DNA of 64,000 nucleotides. Origin: Rhodothermia bacterium. Its GTDB lineage: Bacteria; Bacteroidota; Rhodothermia; Rhodothermales; UBA2364. Position numbers and translations under genes: made by a program. The notes beneath the pieces were generated by a model. It did no database searches, was not told the origin of the DNA, and saw only the letters and a list, made by a program, of their open reading frames with translations. How positions within the stretch are numbered: the first letter of the stretch is position 1; every line of letters begins with the position of its first letter. The stretch is taken from assembly GCA_017303715.1 (NCBI GenBank), contig JAFLBZ010000005.1, positions 1 to 64,000 on the forward strand, written 5' to 3'. Positions 36,101 to 44,697 of the stretch are shown here, piece after piece.

Positions 36101-36828
36101 CTTCGGGTATTGAAATGTCAATTAATTTCGAGTCAATCATTGAGAACCTCGCTTTTAATCGCACCTTCGGGTATTGAAATGACGATCAAACATGCGGTTG
36201 ATCTGGCAGAGGTTTCTTTTAATCGCACCTTCGGGTATTGAAATGCAATTCTCTAACAGATGAAGTCGCCCGCTTTCCAACTTTTAATCGCACCTTCGGG
36301 TATTGAAATGCGGAATGGTACGTTGAAGGGATGGCGGTTCATGTTCTTTTAATCGCACCTTCGGGTATTGAAATTCGGGATAGCCCTGTCTCCGCGCTCG
36401 TAATTTGCCCACTTTTAATCGCACTTTCGGGTATTGAAATCAAAGAGGGGTACGTCCACCCGCGTTCCGCTTGGAACCTTTTAATCGCACCTTCGGGTAT
36501 TGAAATGTCGCAAGTACTGACAGAATCAAATATAAAAATGCTTTTAATCGCACCTTCGGGTATTGAAATCCAAAACTGACAAACAACCGTGCGACTGCCG
36601 AGAAACTTTTAATCGCACCTTCGGGTATTGAAATTATGATATTACATATGACTTTTTGCGTAGGGCAATACTTTTAATCGCACCTTCGGGTATTGAAATT
36701 TTAGGCGCACGCCGTCTGGGCGTATAAATTGCGCACTTTTAATCGCACCTTCGGGTATTGAAATGATTCATACTGATGCCTCCAATATTTTACCACGCAC
36801 TTTTAATCGCACCTTCGGGTATTGAAAT
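27132..36828 (+). CRISPR. Type I CRISPR array, 150 repeats of 29 bp
   Basis: I counted 150 repeats by hand, from 27132-27160 to 36800-36828, with a mean period of 64.9 bp. Spacers are 34 to 39 bp, mostly 35-37. The repeat starts CTTTTAATCG, has ACCTTCGGGT in the middle and ends ATTGAAAT. All copies are identical as far as I can read except repeat 144 (36412-36440), where CACCTT is CACTTT. The last eight bases match the AUUGAAA(N) handle left by Cas6 in types I-A/I-B, so crRNAs are read on the + strand, away from cas2. The centre ACC-TTCG-GGT can form a short stem with a cUUCGg tetraloop. The only repeat variant lies at the far end, which agrees with leader-proximal growth. Several spacers are related to one another. 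Confidence 0.99.
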
Positions 36829-37156
36829 CTCGTTATTGCATCATCAATCAGTACCACACTCCCATATTTAATTGCACCATATGCAAGGCCAAGTTTCGTA
36901 ATCTAGCTCAGCATCTGCTTCACCGTCCGTATTTTTTTACCTAATATGCAAAGCGTATTCCATTAGAAATTTACGACATTAAATTGCATCATTAATAAAT
37001 CGAGTAAATTATTATAAGTCAATAATGTGGTTTTTTTGTAGAAATGGTACTAAATACTTAGGTTGGATTGATTTTAAGTGTAAGGCAAGTAAGTGATTTG
37101 CGAAATCAAATTCAGGGTTTCGATTTATCTACATTTTACAAGATTAAATATGGCAA
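36829..37156. other. Array trailer and A+T-rich gap
   Basis: This stretch holds the last spacer-sized segment, the decayed repeat at 36865-36893 and then about 260 bp of A+T-rich sequence without an ORF. I see no second leader, no inverted repeat of an insertion sequence and no attachment-site duplication. Confidence 0.5.
36865..36893 (+). repeat. Degenerate terminal CRISPR repeat
   Basis: After repeat 150 and a further 36 bp (a normal spacer length) the sequence ATTTAATTGCACC appears at 36866-36878. It matches 11 of 13 bases of the repeat start TTTTAATCGCACC in the right place. The second half of the repeat is unrecognisable. This looks like the decayed oldest repeat at the trailer end. Confidence 0.6.
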
Positions 37157-38092
37157 TTACTGTCCAATATCTGCTTTACCGGCTTCTTTTCGCAAATAGA
37201 TCATGGTGGTATCAAAAGTACCGTGCCGCATCCTCTTTTTGAGTTCCTCGACCGTCATCCCCTGACGAAGCCAAATGAGGGCTGCTGTATGGGTAAGGCT
37301 ATGTGGTGTAATTCCGGCACGCTTAATGCCTGCCAAATCCAACCAATGGTTAATCCTTCCGCGAACAGAACGGGTATTTAGGCGCTCACCTTCTGAACGA
37401 TGTCCGTGAGAAACAAAGATGGGTTCTTCGGGACGAATCCGGCCTCTGGTGTCCAAATAAAGTCTGATTTTATCCATAACCGGCGGATCAATCGGAACCA
37501 ATTGGTCTTTATCGGAACGACCTTTTCCCTGAACCCGCAAATACCAAGTTCCAGACTCGTATTGGTTCAAATCCTCTAAATCTGCTCGCACAATTTCAAT
37601 TTCCCCCAAGCCTGCATAAAGCATCATGTACATCATGGCTTGGTCGCGCTTCCCCATTTGCGTCACTTGGTCGAAGGATGAGGCCAGTTGTTCTACTTCT
37701 ACTTCGTTAAGAACTGCGCGGGTGTGCTCCGTGGGTCTGCGGTTTCCTTTTACCTGTTTTGCTGGATTTTCTGGAAGCTGACCCGTAGCAACCATAAAAT
37801 CACAAAGGCGACGAAGGGCGGTTAAATAGGTTGAAACAGAGACTTGAGACAACTTGCGATCAGTCATGAGGTAGGTTTTATATGCCTCAATATCCTGAAC
37901 ACGAAACCTAAAATCGCTACGTGGGTGAGCAAACCATCGGACAAACTCGTTTAACGATCTACGGTAAGTACCAACCGTTTCTACTCCTTTATCATGAAGA
38001 TACTCGTCTAAAAATGAGGTAAGGGTCGTTTCTAATCCATCCAAAGTCAGGTTAATCCCTTGGAATGTTTCTGAAGTAAAATTATCCGCCAT
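37157..38092 (-). CDS. Tyrosine recombinase-fold protein lacking both catalytic arginines
   Basis: This 311-residue protein has the XerC/D layout: an N-terminal SAM-like core-binding domain (residues 15-105, including VETVGTYRRSLNEFVRWF) and a C-terminal catalytic domain. Of the six catalytic residues, the beta-hairpin Lys (VQGKGRSDK), the His of MRHGTFDTT and the Tyr of TTMIYLRK are present. The first Arg, normally in GLRxSE, is replaced: YAGLGEIEIV. The second Arg, normally in HxLRH, is replaced: HSLTHTAA. Without either Arg normal strand cleavage is not expected. It may be a DNA-binding remnant or an accessory partner of an active recombinase. It is 52 bp upstream, in direction of transcription, of nothing obvious: it follows the E2 gene on the same strand. 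Confidence 0.8.
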   Translation of the reverse strand: MADNFTSETFQGINLTLDGLETTLTSFLDEYLHDKGVETVGTYRRSLNEFVRWFAHPRSDFRFRVQDIEAYKTYLMTDRKLSQVSVSTYLTALRRLCDFMVATGQLPENPAKQVKGNRRPTEHTRAVLNEVEVEQLASSFDQVTQMGKRDQAMMYMMLYAGLGEIEIVRADLEDLNQYESGTWYLRVQGKGRSDKDQLVPIDPPVMDKIRLYLDTRGRIRPEEPIFVSHGHRSEGERLNTRSVRGRINHWLDLAGIKRAGITPHSLTHTAALIWLRQGMTVEELKKRMRHGTFDTTMIYLRKEAGKADIGQ

Positions 38093-38144
38093 TTGGGTTC
38101 TGGGTTAGTGAAAAAAGGGTCTGGACGAATCCAAACCCATGCGT

Positions 38145-39833
38145 TCAAAGGGTTGCATTTGGATCAATGTTTTCAAGAACTTCGGTTACTTTTCTTAAGA
38201 AGGCAGTCCCCATTGCTCCATCTACAATCCGATGGTCATAGGTCAGTGACAAATAGACCATGTGGCGAATGGCAATCACATCACCCATATCCGGTGTTTC
38301 CACCACAACCGGACGTTTTTTAATGGCGCCCGTGGCCAAAATCCCAACTTGTGGTTGATTGATAATAGGCGTTCCCATAATAGAGCCAAGCGAACCAACA
38401 TTGGTTACGGTAAAAGTCCCTCCTTGGAGTTCATCAGGAAGCAATTGTTTATTTCTGGCCCGATCTGCCAGCTGTGCCACCGAGTGTGCCAAACCAACAA
38501 GATTCATGGTTCCGGCATTTCGGATACAGGGCACGATCAATCCGGCATTTTCGAGCGCTACCGCAATACCAATATGGTAATCTTTTTTGAGGATAACTTT
38601 TTTGCCCTCAACCGAGGCATTCAGCCAAGGATATGCTTTTAAGGCTTCGATGGCTGCATAGACAAAAAATGGGGTATAAGTTAGCCCAACGCCCTCGCGT
38701 GCCATAAAGGCTTTTTTGTTCTTTTCCCGCAGCTTGACCAAATTGGTTACGTCCACTTCAGCAAAAGAGGTGACATGCGCAGAAGTCGCTTTTGAACGCA
38801 CCATATGATCTGCAATAATTTGCCGCATCCGATCCATCTCAACAATTTCCGTTCTTCCTCCAGAACTCGATGCGGGTGCTGCTGAAAATGCAGGTGCAAC
38901 GATTGTAGGCTTAGTCGGTCCAACTGGGGCTGGGGTTGGGGCAGCTGCTTTTTGGTGCAAGTATTGTCTAAGGTCTTTTTTGGTTACACGGCCTTCGTGT
39001 CCAGAACCCGGTAAGGCCGCTAACTCTTGTGCTGACAAGCCCTCAACTTTGGCCATTTCTCTGACGAGGGGGGAATAAAACCGACCATCTGCGCCAATAC
39101 GTGCAATTTCTGCTTTGTGTGTGGTTGTAGGATCCACATTTGGCGCAGTTTCTGCAATAGGCGTGTTGGTTGATGGTGCTGGCGAAGAAGGTGCTGGTGT
39201 TGTGGAAACAGTTGCGCCGTCGCCGGTCGCAATAATGGCCAAAAGTGTACCCACCTCAACAGTTTCGCCTTCTGGGACAACAATTTGTGCGAGAATACCA
39301 GCAACAGGCGATGGAATTTCGGAGTCCACTTTATCTGTCCCAATTTCCAAGAGGGTCTCGTCAGCCTCAATGCGTTCACCTACTTTTTTATGCCACGTGA
39401 GAACCGTACCCTCCATAACACTTTCCCCCATTTTAGGCATTACTACCGGCGAGGTGTCTCCGCCAGAAACCGTAACACTTTCTGTGGGTGGGGCCGCTTC
39501 AACAGGTGCCATGGTTATGTGAACATCAACCGAGGAAGGTTCAAGTGCAGATGGAGCAGAGACTGGTACTGGGGCACTAATTTGAACGTTTACATCTGTC
39601 TCGATGATGGCGATGGGTGTTCCCACTTCGACGGTTTCTCCTTCTGGAACCAAAATGGTTGCGAGCTTTCCACCTACAGGCGATGGGATTTCGGAATCCA
39701 CTTTGTCTGTTCCAATTTCCAAAAGGATTTCATCGGCTTCGATGTTTTCGCCAATTTGCTTGTGCCAAGTGAGCACAGTGCCTTCCATTACACTTTCGCC
39801 CATTTTGGGCATCACGACTTCGACTTGTGCCAT
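38145..39833 (-). CDS. Dihydrolipoamide acyltransferase (E2) with two lipoyl domains
   Basis: This is the E2 core of a 2-oxoacid dehydrogenase complex, 562 residues. Two lipoyl domains are nearly identical: lysine in EIGTDKVDSEIPSP at residue 44 and again at residue 168. They are separated by Ala/Pro/Ser/Thr-rich flexible linkers. A peripheral subunit-binding domain lies at about 250-292 (YSPLVREMAKVEGL, then GSGHEGRVTKKDL). The acyltransferase domain ends with YDHRIVDGAMG near 535, holding the catalytic His and Asp. The family covers pyruvate, 2-oxoglutarate and branched-chain complexes; KMGESVMEGTV resembles branched-chain/2-oxoglutarate E2. A fused E1 gene at 52740-54848 is a possible partner. 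The downstream neighbour is the defective recombinase. Confidence 0.92.
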   Translation of the reverse strand: MAQVEVVMPKMGESVMEGTVLTWHKQIGENIEADEILLEIGTDKVDSEIPSPVGGKLATILVPEGETVEVGTPIAIIETDVNVQISAPVPVSAPSALEPSSVDVHITMAPVEAAPPTESVTVSGGDTSPVVMPKMGESVMEGTVLTWHKKVGERIEADETLLEIGTDKVDSEIPSPVAGILAQIVVPEGETVEVGTLLAIIATGDGATVSTTPAPSSPAPSTNTPIAETAPNVDPTTTHKAEIARIGADGRFYSPLVREMAKVEGLSAQELAALPGSGHEGRVTKKDLRQYLHQKAAAPTPAPVGPTKPTIVAPAFSAAPASSSGGRTEIVEMDRMRQIIADHMVRSKATSAHVTSFAEVDVTNLVKLREKNKKAFMAREGVGLTYTPFFVYAAIEALKAYPWLNASVEGKKVILKKDYHIGIAVALENAGLIVPCIRNAGTMNLVGLAHSVAQLADRARNKQLLPDELQGGTFTVTNVGSLGSIMGTPIINQPQVGILATGAIKKRPVVVETPDMGDVIAIRHMVYLSLTYDHRIVDGAMGTAFLRKVTEVLENIDPNATL

Positions 39834-40231
39834 AAAGGTTTGGTTTCTGTAGGTTATATGACAGGCAGGGTTTAAACATCCTAAAGTACGAAATAATATT
39901 GGAACTTGGTTTTTTGAAAGCGCTTCCGAAGCAAAAATCCGGTAAATAATTGGCCGATCGTCTTGATTTTTACATCAAAACAGATCAACGATGTCCGCCA
40001 CGTACCAAGTACCGATAATCAGAAGCCAAATTTCGGGAGTTGTTGCTTGTTTGGACAGACCATCTGGTGACCTAAGCGTAAGTATGTCCTTTATGAGCAT
40101 TGAGGACAGTTAATTGTTTTATGTAAGTAATTGTTATTCATTTATTTAAAATGGTAATTTGACTCCAAATTATTCGCAGTTCCTATGATTTCGGCAAGGT
40201 ATGTGAGGAAATGAGAAAGTCTTGATGTCCG
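39834..40231. other. Non-coding gap of about 400 bp
   Basis: I see no supported gene here. A 40-codon ORF (39991-40113) lacks any recognisable motif and is not called. The part next to 39834 should hold the promoter of the E2 gene; the rest is A+T-rich. Confidence 0.4.
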
Positions 40232-41206
40232 TTATTGCAAATCAAAAGGTGGGCGCAATAAGAAAATATGATGGCTATTTGGTAGGGTAATGGCCCAGAA
40301 ATGTTTCGTAAGGGCTGCCGTACTGGCATTGGGGAAGGAGCGAATCCGCAATCGCTTGTTACCGATTTCAAGAATCCCCGGATCGACCAGCGTTTTGGAA
40401 CCCGGCCAAGCGCCTTCAAACTTCACAAATTGCTGTCCATAACAGTCCGCATAGACTTCCCAAATGTTTTCGGAGTCTTTGGCTAAAAGCACATTTTGTA
40501 AGGTTGTGATCTCAGGTGGATTGAGAAATTGTCCATCAAAACCTGAAAATCCTCCGAGGTTCCAATGTTCATCATATTGTCCGGTTTCGCTTCTGAACCA
40601 AACCGAACGTTTGAGGTTTTCAAGGATGAAAGCAAGGCTATGTGCTTCTGGCACTTCGAGCAATGCCCGTGCAACCGATTCGGGCAATTCCGCTACGGCT
40701 GCTAAAGCTGTTTCCCGATACCAAACGATTCCTGAACGCCAAGCCATGACTACAATGGCGGTTTCTAAGGTTTTCAGGTCATGTACCTCATGTGCGGTTC
40801 GTTGTATTCCTAATAACCAAAGTGAAGTATTTAACTTTTCAAAACTTAGGTTGTATGCCGCATTGACCAATTTCTGGAGGGCTTCATGAGGATATTGGTC
40901 AAAGAGAGATAAATTTGGAAGGACAAAGTTCCAGATTTTTGCAAAAATGGGGTATTTATCCCAGAGACCACGACCCATAAGGCTTAAGCCTGTTTGATAG
41001 AGGACATACAAACCATTTGTGTGTTGCTCGGTGTTTATTTCTGTTTTTTTTAGGGCATAGGATTGTAGCTGGTTCTGAATAAGATCGAGAACCTTCTCTT
41101 GATCTAAAGAAGGGAAAAGGGCTTTTTGCACCTCAAACAGCTTGTTTAGCGTGCTACGGTGCGTTTCCAACCAAGACTTAAAAGTAGGCGTTAGAGGTGC
41201 TCGCAT
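40232..41206 (-). CDS. Conserved-looking cytosolic protein of unknown function
   Basis: This 324-residue protein has no signal peptide and no membrane helix. The first 200 residues are mainly helical (for example SWLETHRSTLNKLFEVQKAL and EALQKLVNAAYNLSFEKLN). A Gly/Phe-rich segment, GGFSGFDGQFLNPPE, near residue 220 is followed by a beta-rich end with NIWEVYADCYGQQFVKFEG and NSHHIFLLRPP. I do not recognise the family. Its start overlaps the end of the upstream oxidoreductase gene by 16 bp (41191-41206), so the two are probably co-transcribed with the sugar isomerase gene before them. Confidence 0.65.
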   Translation of the reverse strand: MRAPLTPTFKSWLETHRSTLNKLFEVQKALFPSLDQEKVLDLIQNQLQSYALKKTEINTEQHTNGLYVLYQTGLSLMGRGLWDKYPIFAKIWNFVLPNLSLFDQYPHEALQKLVNAAYNLSFEKLNTSLWLLGIQRTAHEVHDLKTLETAIVVMAWRSGIVWYRETALAAVAELPESVARALLEVPEAHSLAFILENLKRSVWFRSETGQYDEHWNLGGFSGFDGQFLNPPEITTLQNVLLAKDSENIWEVYADCYGQQFVKFEGAWPGSKTLVDPGILEIGNKRLRIRSFPNASTAALTKHFWAITLPNSHHIFLLRPPFDLQ

Positions 41207-42246
41207 GACTGTTTATAGTCCGACATATAGGCAGCATCCAAAACTCTTTGAATTTCGGCTCCGCGCCAAAAATCTGGCTCTCCGTTTTCACCATTTAGAA
41301 TAGCCGAGATAAATCGCTGGTAATTTTCTGGAACGGGTTTACATTTCTTCCGCCGCCATTTTGCTTTTAGGAGGTCTTCGCCTTTGCAGACTTCCAGCAC
41401 ATCCCAACGATCCTTTTCGTCCAAAACCAACCTTAGTGCCCCGTATTCACCATGAATTTGTAAACGCAAGGTATTTACGAATCCAGTTGCCCATCGGGAA
41501 GCCTGAACCGTTCCAAGAGCACCATTATCCATCTCGACAATGGCAGTAAAAGAATCATTGGCATCTAATTTATAGGCTCCAATCTGGTCATTTTCTGCTT
41601 TAGGGAATGTTTTAAGGACGCACTGAACACTTTCATATGTCCCGATGGGGAAGCCCGCGAGATCAAAAATATGAACGCCAATGTCACCTAAAACACCTTT
41701 GCTGCCGTGGTCGGTAGAGAGTCTCCACAACCAAGCGTCGTTTTCGCGCCAATCACCCCAAGCGGGTTGTGCCAGCCAGCTTTGCAAATAGTCTGCCTCG
41801 AAGTGCATGATTCGCCCAATTTGGCCTTCCTCGATCATTCGCTTGGCCTCATACAGTGCCGCAGAGCGGCGATAGGAAAGGTTCACCATATGCACCACAT
41901 TGGCTTCTTCCGCAGCTTCGGCCAGCATTCGGGCATCTTGGAAGGTCTCAGCAAGTGGCTTTTCGGAAAGGAGGTGGATTTTCTTGTCTAAAACCTTGAG
42001 TCCTATCGGCAAGTGAAAACGATCTGGTGTTACGTTTGTTACGGCGTGAATATCAACGGTAGAGAGCATTTCATCCACATCTGTAAAGACGAAGGGGATG
42101 CTGTGGATGGCGGCAAATTCTTCAGCGCGTTCGCGAACAACATCACAACATGCGACCAAATTGGCTTCTTTGATCGCAGAAAAAGCCCGCGCATGGGTAT
42201 GTGCCATGCCACCTGTTCCAATAATGGCCAACTTAACCTGATCCAT
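41191..42246 (-). CDS. Gfo/Idh/MocA family NAD(P)-dependent oxidoreductase
   Basis: This 351-residue dehydrogenase probably acts on a sugar or inositol derivative. The ATG at 42246 (MDQVKLAIIGTGGMAHTHARAF) is used because it puts the Rossmann motif GTGGMA at residues 10-15; the upstream frame to 42402 lies inside the isomerase gene. The motif LLSEKPLAET near residue 95 carries the EKP signature that binds coenzyme. The C-terminal domain has GDIGVHIFDLAGF near 190, with the conserved Asp and His of the active site. It follows a TIM-barrel isomerase gene by 10 bp, a common pairing in sugar catabolism. The substrate is not identifiable. Confidence 0.9.
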   Translation of the reverse strand: MDQVKLAIIGTGGMAHTHARAFSAIKEANLVACCDVVRERAEEFAAIHSIPFVFTDVDEMLSTVDIHAVTNVTPDRFHLPIGLKVLDKKIHLLSEKPLAETFQDARMLAEAAEEANVVHMVNLSYRRSAALYEAKRMIEEGQIGRIMHFEADYLQSWLAQPAWGDWRENDAWLWRLSTDHGSKGVLGDIGVHIFDLAGFPIGTYESVQCVLKTFPKAENDQIGAYKLDANDSFTAIVEMDNGALGTVQASRWATGFVNTLRLQIHGEYGALRLVLDEKDRWDVLEVCKGEDLLKAKWRRKKCKPVPENYQRFISAILNGENGEPDFWRGAEIQRVLDAAYMSDYKQSCEHL

Positions 42247-42256
42247 AGTCTTGTAT

Positions 42257-43258
42257 TTAGGCTTCGGAAAACGCAGCATCGAAGGCGCGGTTTGAGGATG
42301 GGAAATCCTTTGCACGAATAAAAGCACAAGCTTCTTTTGCCCCGTGTTCTCTGTCCATCCCACTGTCTTCCCATTCAATTGAAAGGGGGCCTTGATAGCC
42401 AATCCGGTTCAAAGCCCGAATGACCTCTTCAAAATTGATACTGCCCCGTCCGGGAGAACGGAAATCCCAAAAACGTCTGGCGTCGCCAAAATTCACATGT
42501 CCACCAAAAACACCTACTGGTTTTGCAATACTAGACCACCAGACGTCTTTCATGTGTGCATGGTAAATCCGATCGCCAAATTGCTCGATGAAGGCCACAT
42601 AATCCACACCTTGATAACCAAAATGGCTGGGATCGTAGTTGAATCCAAATGCTTTTCGACCATCTAGGGCTTCAACCGCGCGTTGGGCAGAGGCGAGGTC
42701 GAAGGCGATTTCGGTTGGGTGGACTTCTAATCCAAACCTGACGTCCACTTCGTCAAATACGTCTAAAATGGGATTCCAGCGTGTTGCAAAATCTGCATAC
42801 CCGGCCTCAATCATGGCATCTGTTACTGGCGGGAACGAATACAAAAGATGCCAGATGGAACTTCCCGTAAAGCCATTCACAACGGATACGCCTAATTTAG
42901 CGGCGGCACGCGCCGTGTTTTTCATTTCCTCGGCAGCACGTTGCCGCACGCCTTCTGGATCGCCATCGCCCCAAATTTCGGGTGAAAGGATGCTTTGGTG
43001 ACGTTCATCTATCCGATCGCAGACTGCCTGACCAACCAAGTGATTGCTGATGGCAAAGACTTTAAGTCCATATTGTGCCAATAGATTCTTCACATTTTGG
43101 CAATAATCTGGCTCGGTAAGTGCTCTATGGGTCTCAAAATGATCTCCCCAGCAGGCCAGTTCAAGGCCATCAAAGCCCCAAGAAGCAGCTTTTTTCGCCA
43201 ATTTCTCTAAGGGAAGGTCTGCCCATTGGCCTGTAAACAAGGTAATTGGTCGCGACAT
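42257..43258 (-). CDS. Sugar phosphate isomerase/epimerase, AP endonuclease 2 family TIM barrel
   Basis: This is a 333-residue TIM-barrel protein of the xylose-isomerase-like family. [15 protein letters not shown] near residue 28, then [11 protein letters not shown] near 190, [14 protein letters not shown] near 218 and [10 protein letters not shown] near 243 provide the Glu, Asp and His residues that bind a divalent metal in this fold. [14 protein letters not shown] and [12 protein letters not shown] near the end are also typical. It heads a three-gene cluster on the minus strand with the Gfo/Idh/MocA enzyme and the unknown protein. Members isomerise or epimerise sugars or inositols; no more specific call is possible. 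Confidence 0.88.
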   Translation of the reverse strand: MSRPITLFTGQWADLPLEKLAKKAASWGFDGLELACWGDHFETHRALTEPDYCQNVKNLLAQYGLKVFAISNHLVGQAVCDRIDERHQSILSPEIWGDGDPEGVRQRAAEEMKNTARAAAKLGVSVVNGFTGSSIWHLLYSFPPVTDAMIEAGYADFATRWNPILDVFDEVDVRFGLEVHPTEIAFDLASAQRAVEALDGRKAFGFNYDPSHFGYQGVDYVAFIEQFGDRIYHAHMKDVWWSSIAKPVGVFGGHVNFGDARRFWDFRSPGRGSINFEEVIRALNRIGYQGPLSIEWEDSGMDREHGAKEACAFIRAKDFPSSNRAFDAAFSEA

Positions 43259-43436
43259 ATTTTTTTATATAAGTTGCTGTGAGGTAAACTTTACAATACG
43301 GTTTTCAGGTCAATAGATCAAGTACCACATGTTATTTTGTTGTAAGAATGTGGGCTATCGGTATGGAAATCGTGTTTATGCTGCCACACCCATATTGGAT
43401 TGAGCGCTTTTAGGCCAAATGTTGCGGCAACAGTGG

Positions 43437-44528
43437 CTATTTTCTCGCCAGAATCATCAATCCAAAACCGATTAAGAGAAAAAAAGCGTGAGGTAAAAGC
43501 GTTGCAATCATTGGATCCAACTCGCCAGAGTAGCCAAATGGTTCTATGGTTTTGATCATGGCCAAATAGACAAAGGCCACCATGATACCAATCGAAAGCT
43601 GGGCTGCTTGTCCGCCTTTTCTTCGCGTACTTGCGAGGGAAAAGCCCAACAAAATTACAATGAGGTTGGTAAATGGATAAGTGAACTTGGCGTAGTAGGC
43701 AACCAAGGGCTTACCCAATTCAGAAACCCCGCTGTTTCGCAGTTCGTTCAGATAAGCTTCGGCTTCGGGAATGTTTAGGAGGTCTATATCGTTTGCTGTA
43801 CGACTCAAGTCTTCTGGTTTCAGGTCTAAAGGAATGGTTATTGAACCGGAGGACTTTGCTCGCCTTATGGTACTATCGGCCTTAAATTCATGGGTTATTG
43901 GGTTTAAGAAAGACCATTTTTGTGTTTTATCAGACCAGATCATTTGCTCGGAATCTATGCGTCTGGTCATCTGCTTTTCGGCATTATACGTTTGAAGCGA
44001 AACAGAAATAGCGGTTTTTTGTTCACGGCTAAATGATCCGACCTGAAGAATGCGATTTCCCCCCAATTGGCGGAAGATGTTGTTTGATGTTTCTAATTGC
44101 TCGCGGCCTTTGTTTAGGTATTTAGATTCCAAACCAATCCTAATTTGCTCCGTTTTTGGCAATATCCAGCCACTGATGTAAAACATACAGAGGGAAAAGA
44201 AAACACCGAATAGAAACAGTGGCCATAGTATCCGGTAAAAAGACACACCTGCGGTATAGATTGCTGTAAGCTGAAGTTCTTGCGCGAGTTTACCTGTCAG
44301 ATAAATACACGCTAAGAACAACGCTGCTGGCATGATTTGGTGGAGGATAAATGGTAAAGCATTGGGATAATAAGACTGGAGGATCAAGGCTTCTGTTGCA
44401 CCGCGATCAATAAAGTCGTCTATATATTCTAGATAGTGGAGCAGAATAAAAAAGGAGGCCAACATTACCACCAGAACCATGGTTGTTGCAAGAAGCCTCC
44501 TCAGGACGTGTAGGTCAAATGTTTTCAT
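43437..44528 (-). CDS. LptF/LptG family lipopolysaccharide export permease
   Basis: This 363-residue inner-membrane protein is a component of the ABC transporter that extracts LPS. The ATG at 44528 (MKTFDLHVLRRLL) fits the family's short cytoplasmic N-terminus; earlier in-frame codons add 45 residues without a function. TM helices are at about 14-36 and 55-80 (ALPFILHQIMPAALFLACIYL), about 98-120, and three near the C-terminus (LIVILLGFSLAST, IGIMVAFVYLAMI, LLPHAFFLLIGFGLMIL). A periplasmic beta-jellyroll lies between. LELTAIYTAGVS-type wording (here LQLTAIYTAGVSFYRIL) is the coupling-helix signature. It is divergent from sucC. Confidence 0.88.
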   Translation of the reverse strand: MKTFDLHVLRRLLATTMVLVVMLASFFILLHYLEYIDDFIDRGATEALILQSYYPNALPFILHQIMPAALFLACIYLTGKLAQELQLTAIYTAGVSFYRILWPLFLFGVFFSLCMFYISGWILPKTEQIRIGLESKYLNKGREQLETSNNIFRQLGGNRILQVGSFSREQKTAISVSLQTYNAEKQMTRRIDSEQMIWSDKTQKWSFLNPITHEFKADSTIRRAKSSGSITIPLDLKPEDLSRTANDIDLLNIPEAEAYLNELRNSGVSELGKPLVAYYAKFTYPFTNLIVILLGFSLASTRRKGGQAAQLSIGIMVAFVYLAMIKTIEPFGYSGELDPMIATLLPHAFFLLIGFGLMILARK

Positions 44529-44697
44529 GCGTTGCGAAGGATTATGGACGCAAAACGGATAAGCAAGCAAGTAGTTCCTGAAATTTAAATCCGTTATTGC
44601 AAATAAAAATTCAATTTTAAACCATAAAGACTTAGCATTATTGCACGTAGCTTTAATTGGCAACGAAAACCCTCAAAAAACTTTTACGGAAAATCTC

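Noticed and set aside
27580-36579. Many long ORFs across the CRISPR array, translating to recurrent ISIPEGAIK, FQYPKVRLK or LLIAPSGIE
   Set aside because: The repeat has no stop codon in these frames, so chance spacer reading keeps them open. They are artefacts of the repeat, not repeat proteins.
36829-38092. Integrase-like gene beside the array as evidence of a genomic island boundary
   Set aside because: The protein lacks both catalytic Arg, there is no tRNA gene and I see no att-like duplication or insertion-sequence ends, so an island boundary is not supported.
39991-40113. 40-codon ORF in the gap upstream of the E2 gene
   Set aside because: No motif, no ribosome-binding context and no neighbour link; ORFs of this size occur by chance.
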